Positions 1-7,076 are shown, counted from the first letter of the stretch. The stretch: 11,386 bases of DNA from Micavibrio sp. UBA1664 (GCA_002320485.1 DCKW01000028.1:11295-22680); one strand, 5' to 3'. A program made the numbers and translations. Notes: generated by a model from the letters alone, not told the origin.

Positions 1-70
1 TGTTTTGGTCTTTTTCAATGATGCCCCACCCTGTATTATTCAAACCAGGGTCAATACCGATAATTCTCAT
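1..70 (-). CDS. ruvC: Crossover junction endodeoxyribonuclease RuvC, N-terminal fragment
   Basis: Only the first 23 codons are inside the window; the gene runs off the left edge. The reverse strand from the ATG at 70 reads MRIIGIDPGLNNTGWG and onward, the RuvC N-terminus. D7 in the GIDPG motif is the first catalytic, metal-binding acidic residue of this RNase H-fold resolvase, which cuts Holliday junctions together with RuvAB. It begins 22 bases after the yebC stop on the same strand, and yebC-ruvC is a very common pair, so the two are probably cotranscribed. No strong Shine-Dalgarno precedes the ATG, which suggests translation coupled to yebC. The identification rests on few residues, but both motif and context agree. 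Confidence 0.9.
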   Translation of the reverse strand, partial: MRIIGIDPGLNNTGWGIIEKDQN

Positions 71-92
71 AGAATCGAGTGTAGCGTGTTCT

Positions 93-851
93 CTATTCGT
101 TCGCCATGAGTTTTTCGGCGATATCGTCGCTCATCTCCATATTTGTAAAAACATTTTGCACATCGTCACTATCTTCCAGCGCGTCAATCAGCTTCATGTT
201 TTTTTCTGCCGTTTCGAAATCAACCGGAACTTCTGTTTTCGGCTTCCAGATCAAGCCTGATTTTTCAATGGTCTTGTACTTTTCCTCTAACGCCTTTTGC
301 ACATCGCCGAAATCCTCCATGGCGGTATAAACGGTATAAAAACCATGGTCTTCGATAATATCTTCAGCCCCTGCCTCCAACGCAAATTCAAAAACACTGT
401 CAAAATCACCAACAGACTCAGGGAGTACAATTTCCCCTACTTTATCGAACCCGAAAGCAACTGAATTTGTTTCCCCAAGGTTGGCGCCTGACTTGGAAAA
501 CAACATCCGAACGTCAGCCACTGTTCTGTTACGGTTATCGGTCAATGTTTCGACCATAATCGCAACCCCGCCATGCCCGTATCCTTCATAGCGGATTTCC
601 TCGTAATCGGCAGTATCTGTAGCATTCGGATCACCTGACGCGATAGCACTGGAAATACGATCGTTAGGCATGTTGACGGAGCGCGCAGCGGAGATGGCCA
701 GACGCAGCCGCGGGTTCATGTCAGGGTCTATACCGCCCAGTTTGGTCGCAACTGTAATTTCCCGCCCATGCTTTGCAAAAATTTTTGCGCGCTTACGGTC
801 TTGCGCTCCCTTTCGGTGTTGAATGTTTTTAAACTTGGAATGACCTGCCAT
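93..851 (-). CDS. yebC: YebC/PmpR (TACO1) family protein
   Basis: This 252-residue protein has the normal family length. It opens with MAGHSKFKNIQHRKGAQD, the family signature, followed by KRAKIFAKHGREIT, by DPDMNPRLRLAI near residue 65, and by the YEEIRYEGYGHGG and ETLTDNRNRT blocks in the middle domain. The family is annotated as a DNA-binding regulator (PmpR) and, more recently, as a translation factor that relieves ribosome stalling at difficult sequences (TACO1-like); the sequence cannot choose between these. The C-terminus is acidic. The ATG at 851 is preceded by AAGGAT about 9 bases upstream, and the conserved MAGHS start fixes this position. It lies directly upstream of ruvC on the same strand and is divergent from the response regulator at 945. 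Confidence 0.96.
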   Translation of the reverse strand: MAGHSKFKNIQHRKGAQDRKRAKIFAKHGREITVATKLGGIDPDMNPRLRLAISAARSVNMPNDRISSAIASGDPNATDTADYEEIRYEGYGHGGVAIMVETLTDNRNRTVADVRMLFSKSGANLGETNSVAFGFDKVGEIVLPESVGDFDSVFEFALEAGAEDIIEDHGFYTVYTAMEDFGDVQKALEEKYKTIEKSGLIWKPKTEVPVDFETAEKNMKLIDALEDSDDVQNVFTNMEMSDDIAEKLMANE

Positions 852-866
852 TTTTATAATCCTTGA

Positions 867-945
867 TTAACACGGGTTAATTTATTAACCTTATACTCAT
901 CTTCACTTTGCAAGACAAGAGCGATAGCCAGAGTTAACCTATTAA
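867..945. promoter_or_regulatory. TTAA-rich divergent spacer between yebC and the response regulator
   Basis: The 93-base gap between two divergent genes holds five TTAA tetramers. They start at 867, 877, 885, 934 and 942. Positions 875-890 form an inverted repeat, GGTTAA-N4-TTAACC. A second TTAA-N4-TTAA pair (934-945) runs into the ATG of the response regulator. This could be an operator for a dimeric regulator. The alphaproteobacterial cell-cycle regulator CtrA recognises TTAA-N7-TTAA, so the spacing does not fit. I infer a regulatory role only from the repeated pattern and its location. Confidence 0.35.
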
Positions 946-1439
946 TGACATACAATTTTTCAAACGTAAAAGTTCTGGTGGTGGAAGATAGCCAACCTAT
1001 GACCATCATCACGGTGGCATTACTCAACGGTTTCGGCATTCGCGATGTGCAGACGGCAAAACGTACCGATGATGCCTATCGGTTGTTTTGCGAAGAACGC
1101 CATGACCTTATTCTCACTGACTGGATGATGAAACCCTATGACGGGATTGAGTTCGCCAATAAAATTCGCATGGATTCTCTTAGCCCCAATCCGTTTGTAC
1201 CTATTATCCTGATGACGGGGTTTAGTGAGAAACGCCGCGTGATTGAGGCCCGGGATACAGGTGTAACAGAATTTCTGGTAAAGCCTTTTACGGCCAACGA
1301 TCTTTATAAACGCATCGACCAGATTATTATGAAGCCGCGTCAATTTGTTAAAAGCCCTGATTTTTTTGGGCCAGATCGGCGGCGAAAACTACTCGATCCT
1401 GATGAAACACCGAAACGCCGTAACGACGATCCTGAATAA
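945..1439 (+). CDS. Single-domain CheY-like response regulator
   Basis: A 164-residue protein made of one receiver domain (about residues 8-125) and a basic/acidic tail. The expected receiver residues are present: acidic pair E14-D15, phospho-acceptor D59 in LILTDWMMKP, T91 in ILMTGF, and K113 before P114 in FLVKPF. No DNA-binding or enzymatic output domain follows. The tail carries FFGPDRRRK near residue 140, a motif I associate with stand-alone receivers in alphaproteobacteria. It should therefore act by protein-protein contact or as a phosphorelay intermediate. No histidine kinase is in the window, so its partner is unknown. The ATG at 945 has only a weak upstream GAG, but the N-terminus length matches the fold. 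It converges on the metallophosphoesterase gene with three bases between the stops and no hairpin terminator. Confidence 0.93.
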   Translation: MTYNFSNVKVLVVEDSQPMTIITVALLNGFGIRDVQTAKRTDDAYRLFCEERHDLILTDWMMKPYDGIEFANKIRMDSLSPNPFVPIILMTGFSEKRRVIEARDTGVTEFLVKPFTANDLYKRIDQIIMKPRQFVKSPDFFGPDRRRKLLDPDETPKRRNDDPE

Positions 1440-1442
1440 TTA

Positions 1443-2255
1443 TTATTGCGTCTGACTAAGATCGCTCCCACCGATTCTCACCGGATCGATCCGCAGAGCC
1501 TTTCCCGTATTATCATCTATGGTAACAAGTGATCCGCAAAGCGTCCCTTCGCCGTTGGCAGGCTCCATTTTTTCAAGCATTCGCCCTTTCAGAAACCCTT
1601 GCATGGGCACTTTAAAATCAACACCTATCGAACTGCGGTAACATCCAGCCATACCGACATCAGATTGAAAGGCCGTTCCATTTGGTAAAATCTGGTGGTC
1701 GGCGGTCGGCACATGCGTGTGTGTCCCCAAAACCGCGCTGACACGCCCATCCACATAATTGGCAAAACAGTATTTCTCGCTTGTCGCTTCGGCATGAAAA
1801 TCAACTAAAATGGCATCCGTATTTTGTTTTAATTTGATATTTTCAAGAATGCGATCAATTTTACGAAAAGGACAGTCCAGTGTTGGCATGGTAAAAACCC
1901 GTCCGATTAAATTGATAACGGTTACAAACCGCCCCTCTTTATCCCGAAAACTATATAGTCCGTTACCTTCCATCTCAGGAAAATTGGCGGGGCGTATCAA
2001 TCGAGGTTGTTGAGCCATATAGGGAATAACTTCACGCTTATCAAAGCTGTGGTCGCCACCAGTTATACAATCAACCCCAAGATCATTTAACATCCATTCG
2101 GCGATTTTTTCTGTAATTCCCGCCCCGTGCGCGGAATTCTCGCCATTTACAATAACGCTGTCAGGCTTAAGTGTTTTACGAAGCTCAGGCAAGTGTTTCT
2201 CTAGCGCAATACGCCCTGCATCCCATGCCACATCACCGATAAATAATAATTTCAT
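1443..2255 (-). CDS. ymdB: YmdB-family (TIGR00282) metallophosphoesterase
   Basis: A 270-residue calcineurin-like phosphoesterase of the YmdB family, whose characterised members hydrolyse 2',3'-cyclic nucleotides with a two-metal centre. Visible metal-ligand candidates are D8 in FIGDVAWDAGR, E39-N40 in VNGENSAHGAG, H69, H154 in VDFHAEATSEK, and H179 and H181 in GTHTHVPTADH. Length and motif order are complete. One oddity is that the usual GNH block reads GGDHSFDKRE here, with Asp68 where the family normally has the metal-bridging Asn. The ATG overlaps the TGA of the upstream cyclo-ligase gene by four bases (ATGA), indicating translational coupling. It is the last gene of the zap/6S block. Confidence 0.93.
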   Translation of the reverse strand: MKLLFIGDVAWDAGRIALEKHLPELRKTLKPDSVIVNGENSAHGAGITEKIAEWMLNDLGVDCITGGDHSFDKREVIPYMAQQPRLIRPANFPEMEGNGLYSFRDKEGRFVTVINLIGRVFTMPTLDCPFRKIDRILENIKLKQNTDAILVDFHAEATSEKYCFANYVDGRVSAVLGTHTHVPTADHQILPNGTAFQSDVGMAGCYRSSIGVDFKVPMQGFLKGRMLEKMEPANGEGTLCGSLVTIDDNTGKALRIDPVRIGGSDLSQTQ

Positions 2256-2806
2256 TCCATCCCTATAATTCTTTGCGGTGTAATAATTACATCAAGGCGA
2301 ACATCATGAGGTTCCGCAGGCAGTGGCGTTTCCGATACCTGCTCCTCAAAACACACCCCGATCAATAACGGTTTACGCTCAAGAGAAGCAATATAGCGGT
2401 CATAATGCCCTGCCCCCTGTCCAATCCTGTTCCCATATGTATCGCATAAAACCAGCGGAAGCAATATGCAGGCGGGAACAACCGGATTCAAATGCCGTGT
2501 GTCAGGAATAGGAATATCAAAATCGCGTTTAACCACAGGCTGGCTATCGTCCCATTGATAAAATTCCAAAGTGATGCCCTGCCTTATAACGGGTAACGCA
2601 AGATTATAGCCATCCAGATGATGTGGCGGATGAATTTCCCCGCCATAAGGATAATATGTACCGACAAGTCCATGCGGCTTTGCTTCACGCAAATATCCGG
2701 TCACATTACGGTGCAGCGACTCCCTTGCGATCACGCGACTTTCATCCGGAATGGCACTACGAATTTTTCGTGCTCTTTCCCTTAATATTTTTTTTGAATT
2801 TTCCAT
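2252..2806 (-). CDS. fau: 5-formyltetrahydrofolate cyclo-ligase
   Basis: A 184-residue cytosolic enzyme that converts 5-formyl-THF to 5,10-methenyl-THF using ATP, returning the storage folate to one-carbon metabolism. The N-terminal helix has the family's basic pattern (KKILRERARKIRS). The nucleotide-binding loop RIGQGAGHYDRYI lies near residue 130-142, and the C-terminal block PHDVRLDVIITP closes the fold. Length is typical. It follows the 6S RNA gene on the same strand, the arrangement known from E. coli ssrS-ygfA and widely conserved. The ATG at 2806 has no recognisable Shine-Dalgarno; the preceding bases are AT-rich. Its translation may therefore depend on the processed 6S/mRNA transcript, but that is inference. 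The stop overlaps the next start. Confidence 0.93.
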   Translation of the reverse strand: MENSKKILRERARKIRSAIPDESRVIARESLHRNVTGYLREAKPHGLVGTYYPYGGEIHPPHHLDGYNLALPVIRQGITLEFYQWDDSQPVVKRDFDIPIPDTRHLNPVVPACILLPLVLCDTYGNRIGQGAGHYDRYIASLERKPLLIGVCFEEQVSETPLPAEPHDVRLDVIITPQRIIGME

Positions 2807-2825
2807 TAATTTACACTATATACCA

Positions 2826-2996
2826 TACAAGGCTGCGGCGTGCGTGTGTGACTTTAATCTCTCGGGCCGATAATCACATCTCGGGGGCTATCCCTGTCGG
2901 AAATACGTATATTGCTGCGAACATCCGACATACGGCTCCCACCTTAACGTAGTTAGGGCCAGATGACGATAACGCATCACCACGGCGTCTGCGGCT
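2826..2996 (-). ncRNA. ssrS: 6S RNA (SsrS), ends approximate
   Basis: The gap between zapA and the cyclo-ligase gene is the classic location of 6S RNA, which binds the housekeeping RNA polymerase holoenzyme by mimicking an open promoter. Read on the minus strand it is about 170 nt. It begins near GCCGCAGACG (about 2994) and ends near CGCCGCAGCC (about 2830), giving GC-rich termini with partial complementarity. Inside are GGTGGGAGCC, then TCGGATGTTCGC, then TTCCGACAGGGATAG, with GTCGGA pairing to TCCGAC. These resemble what I recall of the conserved core of alphaproteobacterial 6S RNAs. CCGA and TCGG can form a further small hairpin. No separate terminator precedes the cyclo-ligase gene. The assignment relies on synteny plus these motifs; exact ends are estimated. 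Confidence 0.8.
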
Positions 2997-3001
2997 TTTT
3001 T

Positions 3002-3349
3002 TTATTTCAGGGTTTCCGTCAGTTTTTTAACTGTTGATGTCAGGATATCGACCTGTGCGGCGTATTCTGCTTCCTGTTCTTGCAATGCCTTTGTCAATTT
3101 TGACGAATAATCTTCCGTCGTTTGGCCATTATCATTCGATGTCGCCGATTGCGCCTCAAATAATTCATCAGCAAGCACAATGGCAGTCAACGCCATTAAA
3201 TCGCTTTCCTTGCGAACGACACCAGACGAAGCAATGGCCTGCAATCTCTCGTCAACATATGACGCCAGATTTTGTAAGCGGGCTTCATCCCCTTCCGCAC
3301 AGGCAAGGTTAAAAGAACGGTTATTTACAGTCAGTGTTACTTCAGCCAT
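3002..3349 (-). CDS. zapA: Cell division protein ZapA
   Basis: A 115-residue ZapA, a cytoplasmic protein that cross-links FtsZ filaments in the Z-ring. The N-terminal head reads AEVTLTVNNRSFNLAC and continues to the LQNLASYVDERLQAI helix. KESDLMALTAIVLADEL follows, then a C-terminal coiled coil rich in Q, E and K. I prefer the ATG at 3349 because homologues begin MAEVTLT-like and it lies four bases after the upstream stop, suiting coupling. A GTG at 3361 (MPDV-) is in frame and overlaps the upstream gene by eight bases. It has AAGGA only two bases in front, which is too close. It heads into 6S RNA and the cyclo-ligase gene, the normal neighbourhood for zapA. Confidence 0.92.
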   Translation of the reverse strand: MAEVTLTVNNRSFNLACAEGDEARLQNLASYVDERLQAIASSGVVRKESDLMALTAIVLADELFEAQSATSNDNGQTTEDYSSKLTKALQEQEAEYAAQVDILTSTVKKLTETLK

Positions 3350-3353
3350 GACG

Positions 3354-3575
3354 TCAGGCACTTTCCTTAATTAATGTTTCCATTGAAGATATTGCTTCAT
3401 CCAGCTGTTTTTTTAGGGCTTTTACATCAATATCGTTTGCAGGCGCACTCATCCCAAACATATCTATCTGGTTTGTATTAGTAAACTTCCCTTTTTTCTT
3501 AGCGGTTGTTTTGCTTGCCTTTTCAAGGTCTTTGACGGCTTTTTGCAATTCTTTCAAGCTGGCATCGAAACGCAT
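3354..3575 (-). CDS. Small coiled-coil protein upstream of zapA
   Basis: A 73-residue, charged protein: an N-terminal helix (SLKELQKAVKDLEKASK), a basic linker with KKKGK, then a second heptad-like helix (KALKKQLDEAISSMETLI) at the C-terminus. There are no membrane segments or catalytic motifs. The ATG at 3575 has a strong AAGGAG seven to eight bases upstream. Small coiled-coil genes (DUF4164-like or ZapB-like) often precede zapA in alphaproteobacteria, so a role as a ZapA partner at the division site is plausible but inferred only from position and structure. I cannot assign a family firmly. The stop lies just before the zapA ATG, so the two are probably translated together. Confidence 0.8.
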   Translation of the reverse strand: MRFDASLKELQKAVKDLEKASKTTAKKKGKFTNTNQIDMFGMSAPANDIDVKALKKQLDEAISSMETLIKESA

Positions 3576-3643
3576 ATGTTTTCTCCTTGTCTAAATCTTA
3601 AAGTAAAAAATTAACTTGTTGTTTGTCGACTCATTTGGACAAC

Positions 3644-3686
3644 TTATTCACAGGCTATCGCATGCGGTTTATAAGCCTTTTCCACA
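3644..3686 (+). promoter_or_regulatory. Pair of DnaA-box-like sequences between the zap block and tkt
   Basis: TTATTCACA at 3644-3652 matches the DnaA box consensus TTATNCACA exactly. TTTTCCACA at 3678-3686 differs from TTATCCACA at one position. Both face the same way, 34 bases apart, in the 199-base spacer between the divergent zap block and tkt. A GANTC site (GACTC, 3628-3632), the target of the alphaproteobacterial methylase CcrM, lies just beside them on the zap side. Together they could couple expression of the division genes or tkt to DNA replication. Short motifs like these also occur by chance, so this is tentative. No further boxes or duplex-unwinding region indicate a replication origin. 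Confidence 0.4.
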
Positions 3687-3705
3687 AGACCGACAATGTC
3701 TGAGA

Positions 3706-3736
3706 TTGCAATACATATAGACAGTTGCTATATAAT
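3706..3736 (+). promoter_or_regulatory. Likely sigma70-type promoter of tkt
   Basis: TTGCAA (3706-3711) can serve as a -35 element. It is followed by TATATA at 3729 (17-base spacer) or the perfect TATAAT at 3731-3736 (19-base spacer). Transcription would begin near 3743, leaving a leader of about 30 bases before the tkt ATG at 3775. Assigned by consensus only. Confidence 0.5.
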
Positions 3737-3774
3737 ATTCACGAAAATCACTCATATCATACAGGAAATCCTCC

Positions 3775-5784
3775 ATGTCACTTGAAGCCCTTGAATCCAA
3801 TTCACATCTTTCCGAAGAGCAACTTGCAAAATACGAACTCATGGCAAACGCTATCCGGTCGCTTTCCATGGACGCCGTGCAAAAGGCAAATTCTGGTCAC
3901 CCTGGCATGCCGATGGGAATGGCAGACGTCGCCACGGTTTTATTTTCAAAATTTGTTAATGTAGATCCGGAAAATCCAGCATGGTTTGACCGCGACCGTT
4001 TTATCATGTCGATAGGGCATGGTTCCATGCTGCATTATGCCCTTTCTTATCTTTTAGGATATGAAGCCATGACAATTGATGAAATCAGAAATTTCAGACA
4101 ACTGCATGGAAAAACACCGGGACATCCTGAGGTCGATCTCGATATCGGGGTCGAGATGACGACAGGTCCTTTAGGACAAGGGATTGCATCTTCGGTTGGA
4201 TTTGCCTTGGCAGAACGAATTATGAATGCCCGCTTTGGTAAGGATTTGGTTGATCACTATACCTATGTACTGGCCAGCGACGGTGATTTGATGGAAGGAA
4301 TCAGCCACGAGGCGGCATCGCTTGCGGGGCACTTGCAACTTGATAAATTGATCGTCCTTTATGATGATAACGGCATTTCCATTGATGGAAAAACGGACCT
4401 TACCTTTACGGATGACACTTTGCTGCGCTTCCAGTCCTATGGATGGGCGGTGGATCGTATTGATGGTCATGATTATAAACAAATCGAGGGTGCAATAGAG
4501 ATTGCCAAGGCCAATAACCGTCCGACCCTCATTGCCTGTAAAACCCACATCGGTTTCGGCTCCCCGAATAAACAGGATAAATCTTCCTCACACGGGTCGC
4601 CATTAGGTGATGATGAAATCAAGGCCACAAAGGAAAAACTGGGCATCAAATATCCCGCTTTTGAAATCCCGAAAGACATTATGGGATATTGGCGCGATAC
4701 GACGGAACGCGGAAAAATTCGCCACAGCACATGGCAAAAACGATTTGAATCCTCTTCGGAACAAACCCAGTTCGTGGACTGGTTATCAGGCGCTTATCTC
4801 GATGATGTCGCAGAGTGTATTGATGATATTAAAAAACAGGCCGTTCAAAATCCTGAAACAATTGCAACCCGCAAAGCATCGGGCAATGTAATAGATAAAT
4901 TGACCGAGATCCTGCCAAATCTTATTGGCGGCTCTGCTGATCTGACAGGATCGGTAAATACTTATAAAAAAGATAATCCCATCATTTCAAAAACAAATTA
5001 CGGCGGGCAATATATCCATTACGGGGTACGGGAACATGGCATGGCCGCGGCAATGAACGGCATGGCCTTACATGGCGGTATTATTCCGTATGCAGGGACA
5101 TTCCTGCAGTTTTCCGATTATTCGCGACCGGCCATACGTTTGGGCGCATTGATGAAACAACGTGTAATCCATGTGATGACGCATGATTCCATCGGTCTTG
5201 GTGAAGACGGTCCCACACATCAGCCGGTTGAACATTTGGCGGCTTTACGTGCCATGCCTAATTTGTATGTTTTCCGCCCTTGTGACCAGACAGAAACCGC
5301 AGAATGCTGGGAAATTGCCCTATTGTCTGAGGAAACCCCGTCCGTTCTATCTTTGTCGCGTCAGGGGTTAAAGCCGCAAAGAACCGAGTATCACGAAGAT
5401 AATTTGTCAATGAGTGGTGCCTATATTCTTTCCGGTTGCGAAGGGGAGCCTGATATCACATTATTTGCCAGTGGGTCGGAAGTTGAAATTGCAGCGGAGG
5501 CGAAAGCCGACCTTGAATCCAAGGGAAAGGCAGTGCGGCTTGTGTCATGCCCTTGTCTTGATCTATTCTGGGAGCAGGAAGAAGAGTATATCAATTCCCT
5601 ATTGAACAATGACAGTCGTAAAATCGCTATCGAGGCCGCCGTTCGCCAATCATGGGATCGGATTATCGGGCCGCACGGCGCCTTTATAGGTATGGATGGC
5701 TTTGGGGATTCCGCCCCTGCCGAAGACCTCTATGAATATTTCGGCATTACAAAAGAAAAAATTGTCGAAGCGGCGCTTAAATAG
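3775..5784 (+). CDS. tkt: Transketolase
   Basis: A 669-residue, full-length thiamine-diphosphate enzyme moving two-carbon ketol units in the pentose phosphate pathway (and in the Calvin cycle where present). The N-terminal pyrophosphate domain shows KANSGHPGMPMG (H42), IGHGSM (H82), GHPE (H117) and the ThDP/Mg motif ASDGDLMEG with DDNGISIDG (N199). The pyrimidine-binding domain has HYGVREHGM with E420, the glutamate that activates the cofactor, then the MTHDSIGLGEDGPTHQPVEH block. The C-terminal domain is complete. The ATG at 3775 has AGGA nine bases upstream and matches the usual N-terminal helix. It is followed by gap on the same strand after a 268-base gap. No hairpin terminator is evident behind it. 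Confidence 0.97.
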   Translation: MSLEALESNSHLSEEQLAKYELMANAIRSLSMDAVQKANSGHPGMPMGMADVATVLFSKFVNVDPENPAWFDRDRFIMSIGHGSMLHYALSYLLGYEAMTIDEIRNFRQLHGKTPGHPEVDLDIGVEMTTGPLGQGIASSVGFALAERIMNARFGKDLVDHYTYVLASDGDLMEGISHEAASLAGHLQLDKLIVLYDDNGISIDGKTDLTFTDDTLLRFQSYGWAVDRIDGHDYKQIEGAIEIAKANNRPTLIACKTHIGFGSPNKQDKSSSHGSPLGDDEIKATKEKLGIKYPAFEIPKDIMGYWRDTTERGKIRHSTWQKRFESSSEQTQFVDWLSGAYLDDVAECIDDIKKQAVQNPETIATRKASGNVIDKLTEILPNLIGGSADLTGSVNTYKKDNPIISKTNYGGQYIHYGVREHGMAAAMNGMALHGGIIPYAGTFLQFSDYSRPAIRLGALMKQRVIHVMTHDSIGLGEDGPTHQPVEHLAALRAMPNLYVFRPCDQTETAECWEIALLSEETPSVLSLSRQGLKPQRTEYHEDNLSMSGAYILSGCEGEPDITLFASGSEVEIAAEAKADLESKGKAVRLVSCPCLDLFWEQEEEYINSLLNNDSRKIAIEAAVRQSWDRIIGPHGAFIGMDGFGDSAPAEDLYEYFGITKEKIVEAALK

Positions 5785-5971
5785 CTTTTAATTGTGAATT
5801 AATCCCCATTGAATCGCTTCTTCCGCGCTCCGCGGCATTGGGGCGGGGCGGTTTTTGCCTGTCTTGCCGTAATGGACTGGTTGAAATTACAGATGGTGCA
5901 TTTCCTGCATCAACAAGTCTTGCCCATGCCTGCATTGCGGATGTTTCCGTACATTCATTTTCTTTGCTCAT
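5777..5971 (-). CDS. Possible small protein antisense in the tkt-gap gap (uncertain)
   Basis: A 64-codon reading frame on the reverse strand fills most of the space between tkt and gap and overlaps the tkt 3' end by eight bases. The product has an N-terminal amphipathic-looking stretch (MQAWARLVDAGNAP), then a Ser/Thr/Pro/Arg-rich part (PLRQDRQKPPRPNAAERG). It has no signal peptide, membrane segment or family that I recognise. An AGAGG lies about 13 bases before the ATG, farther than ideal. The composition reads like coding sequence, but the frame also spans a GC-rich, self-complementary patch (about 5804-5845), so it may instead be an untranslated spacer. If not coding, the 268-base gap holds only that patch and the gap leader. 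Confidence 0.38.
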   Translation of the reverse strand: MSKENECTETSAMQAWARLVDAGNAPSVISTSPLRQDRQKPPRPNAAERGRSDSMGINSQLKAI

Positions 5972-6052
5972 AAAATGTTTCTAACCTCTTGTAATCGTCT
6001 TAGTTTCATTTAACTTAAGTGACGTAAAGAATAAAAGCCAAGGAAAATTATA

Positions 6053-7063
6053 ATGTCACTTAAAATTGCTATTAACGGATATGGTCGTATCGGACGTCTT
6101 GTTCACCGCGCACTTGTAGAAAGTGGCCGCGATGATATGGAGATTGTGGCCATTAACGATCTTGCCGACGTTCACACAAATGTTCATTTAATGAAATATG
6201 ATACTGTTCACGGTCGTTTTTCACATGAAGTGAAAGCCGTCGATGATGATACAATGCAGGTAAACGGAAAGGATATTCAGGTTTATTCCGAACGCGATCC
6301 TGCCGACTTACCATGGAATACATTGAATATCGATATTGTTTTTGAATGTTCCGGCGTTTTTACAAAACGGGAAATGGCGCAAAAACACATCGAGGCGGGC
6401 GCCAAGCGCGTCCTTATTTCCGCACCTGCGACGGACGAGGACCTGACCGTTGTGTATGGTGTGAACCACGATAAGTTAACGGCCGACCATGTGATCGTAT
6501 CAAATGCCTCCTGCACGACGAACTGTCTGGCTCCGGTTGCCAAAACATTGAACGATGCGATCGGTATCGAACAGGGTTTCATGACAACAATCCACTCCTA
6601 TACCGGTGACCAGCGTGTAACGGATACCGCGCATAAAGACCTGCACCGCGCCCGCGCCGCCGCCGCAAACCTGATTCCGACATCGACAGGCGCGGCCAAG
6701 GCAGTCGGCAAGGTGTTACCGGTATTGAACGGGAAGCTCGATGGCGTCGCCATTCGCGTGCCTACACCGAATGTGTCACTTGTTGATTTAAAGTTCAATG
6801 CATCTCGTGCAACGAATGTTGATGAAGTCAATGATGCCATTCGCAAGGCTGCCGATGGCCCTCTTAAAGGAATTTTAGGATATTATACCGAACCGCTCGT
6901 ATCCTCTGACTTTAATCATGATCCGCACTCCTCCATATTCTCGATTAATGAGACAAAGGTTATGGATGGAACTCTTGTAAGAATTATGACTTGGTATGAC
7001 AATGAATGGGGTTTTTCCAACCGGATGTTGGATACTGCCGCCGTTATGGGTAAGTTTTTATAA
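6053..7063 (+). CDS. gap: Type I glyceraldehyde-3-phosphate dehydrogenase
   Basis: A 336-residue enzyme of normal length that oxidises glyceraldehyde 3-phosphate to 1,3-bisphosphoglycerate (or the reverse in gluconeogenesis). The Rossmann motif INGYGRIGR is at residues 7-15. D36 in AINDL favours NAD over NADP. The active site is C154 in NASCTTNCLAP, with H181 in TTIHSYT, followed by the phosphate-binding HRARAAAANLIPTSTGAAKA region and the C-terminal WYDNEWGFSNRM. At the second cofactor-selecting site it has DTAHKD, lacking the Pro of classic NAD enzymes, so cofactor choice is not certain. AAGGAA lies about ten bases before the ATG. It is separated by only 13 bases from the secreted-protein gene downstream, so the two are likely cotranscribed. 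Confidence 0.97.
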   Translation: MSLKIAINGYGRIGRLVHRALVESGRDDMEIVAINDLADVHTNVHLMKYDTVHGRFSHEVKAVDDDTMQVNGKDIQVYSERDPADLPWNTLNIDIVFECSGVFTKREMAQKHIEAGAKRVLISAPATDEDLTVVYGVNHDKLTADHVIVSNASCTTNCLAPVAKTLNDAIGIEQGFMTTIHSYTGDQRVTDTAHKDLHRARAAAANLIPTSTGAAKAVGKVLPVLNGKLDGVAIRVPTPNVSLVDLKFNASRATNVDEVNDAIRKAADGPLKGILGYYTEPLVSSDFNHDPHSSIFSINETKVMDGTLVRIMTWYDNEWGFSNRMLDTAAVMGKFL

Positions 7064-7076
7064 AAAGGAAAAATAA

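Noticed and set aside
867..945. CtrA binding sites in the yebC/response-regulator spacer.
   Set aside because: CtrA needs TTAA-N7-TTAA; the spacings here are six and four.
854..1343. Two reverse-strand reading frames (854-1039 and 1020-1343) opposite the response regulator.
   Set aside because: They lie antisense to a gene with full receiver-domain motifs, have no family features, and are explained as shadows of its codon usage.
2623..2952. Forward-strand 109-codon frame across the cyclo-ligase start and the 6S region.
   Set aside because: It overlaps the coding start of a well-supported gene and a probable structured RNA, and its protein shows no recognisable features.
3644..3686. Chromosomal replication origin based on DnaA-like boxes.
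   Set aside because: Only two boxes are seen, with no box cluster, no clear unwinding repeats and no origin-associated genes nearby.
4171..4891. Several overlapping reading frames of 85-125 codons inside tkt.
   Set aside because: All are out-of-frame shadows of a complete transketolase with every catalytic motif in place.
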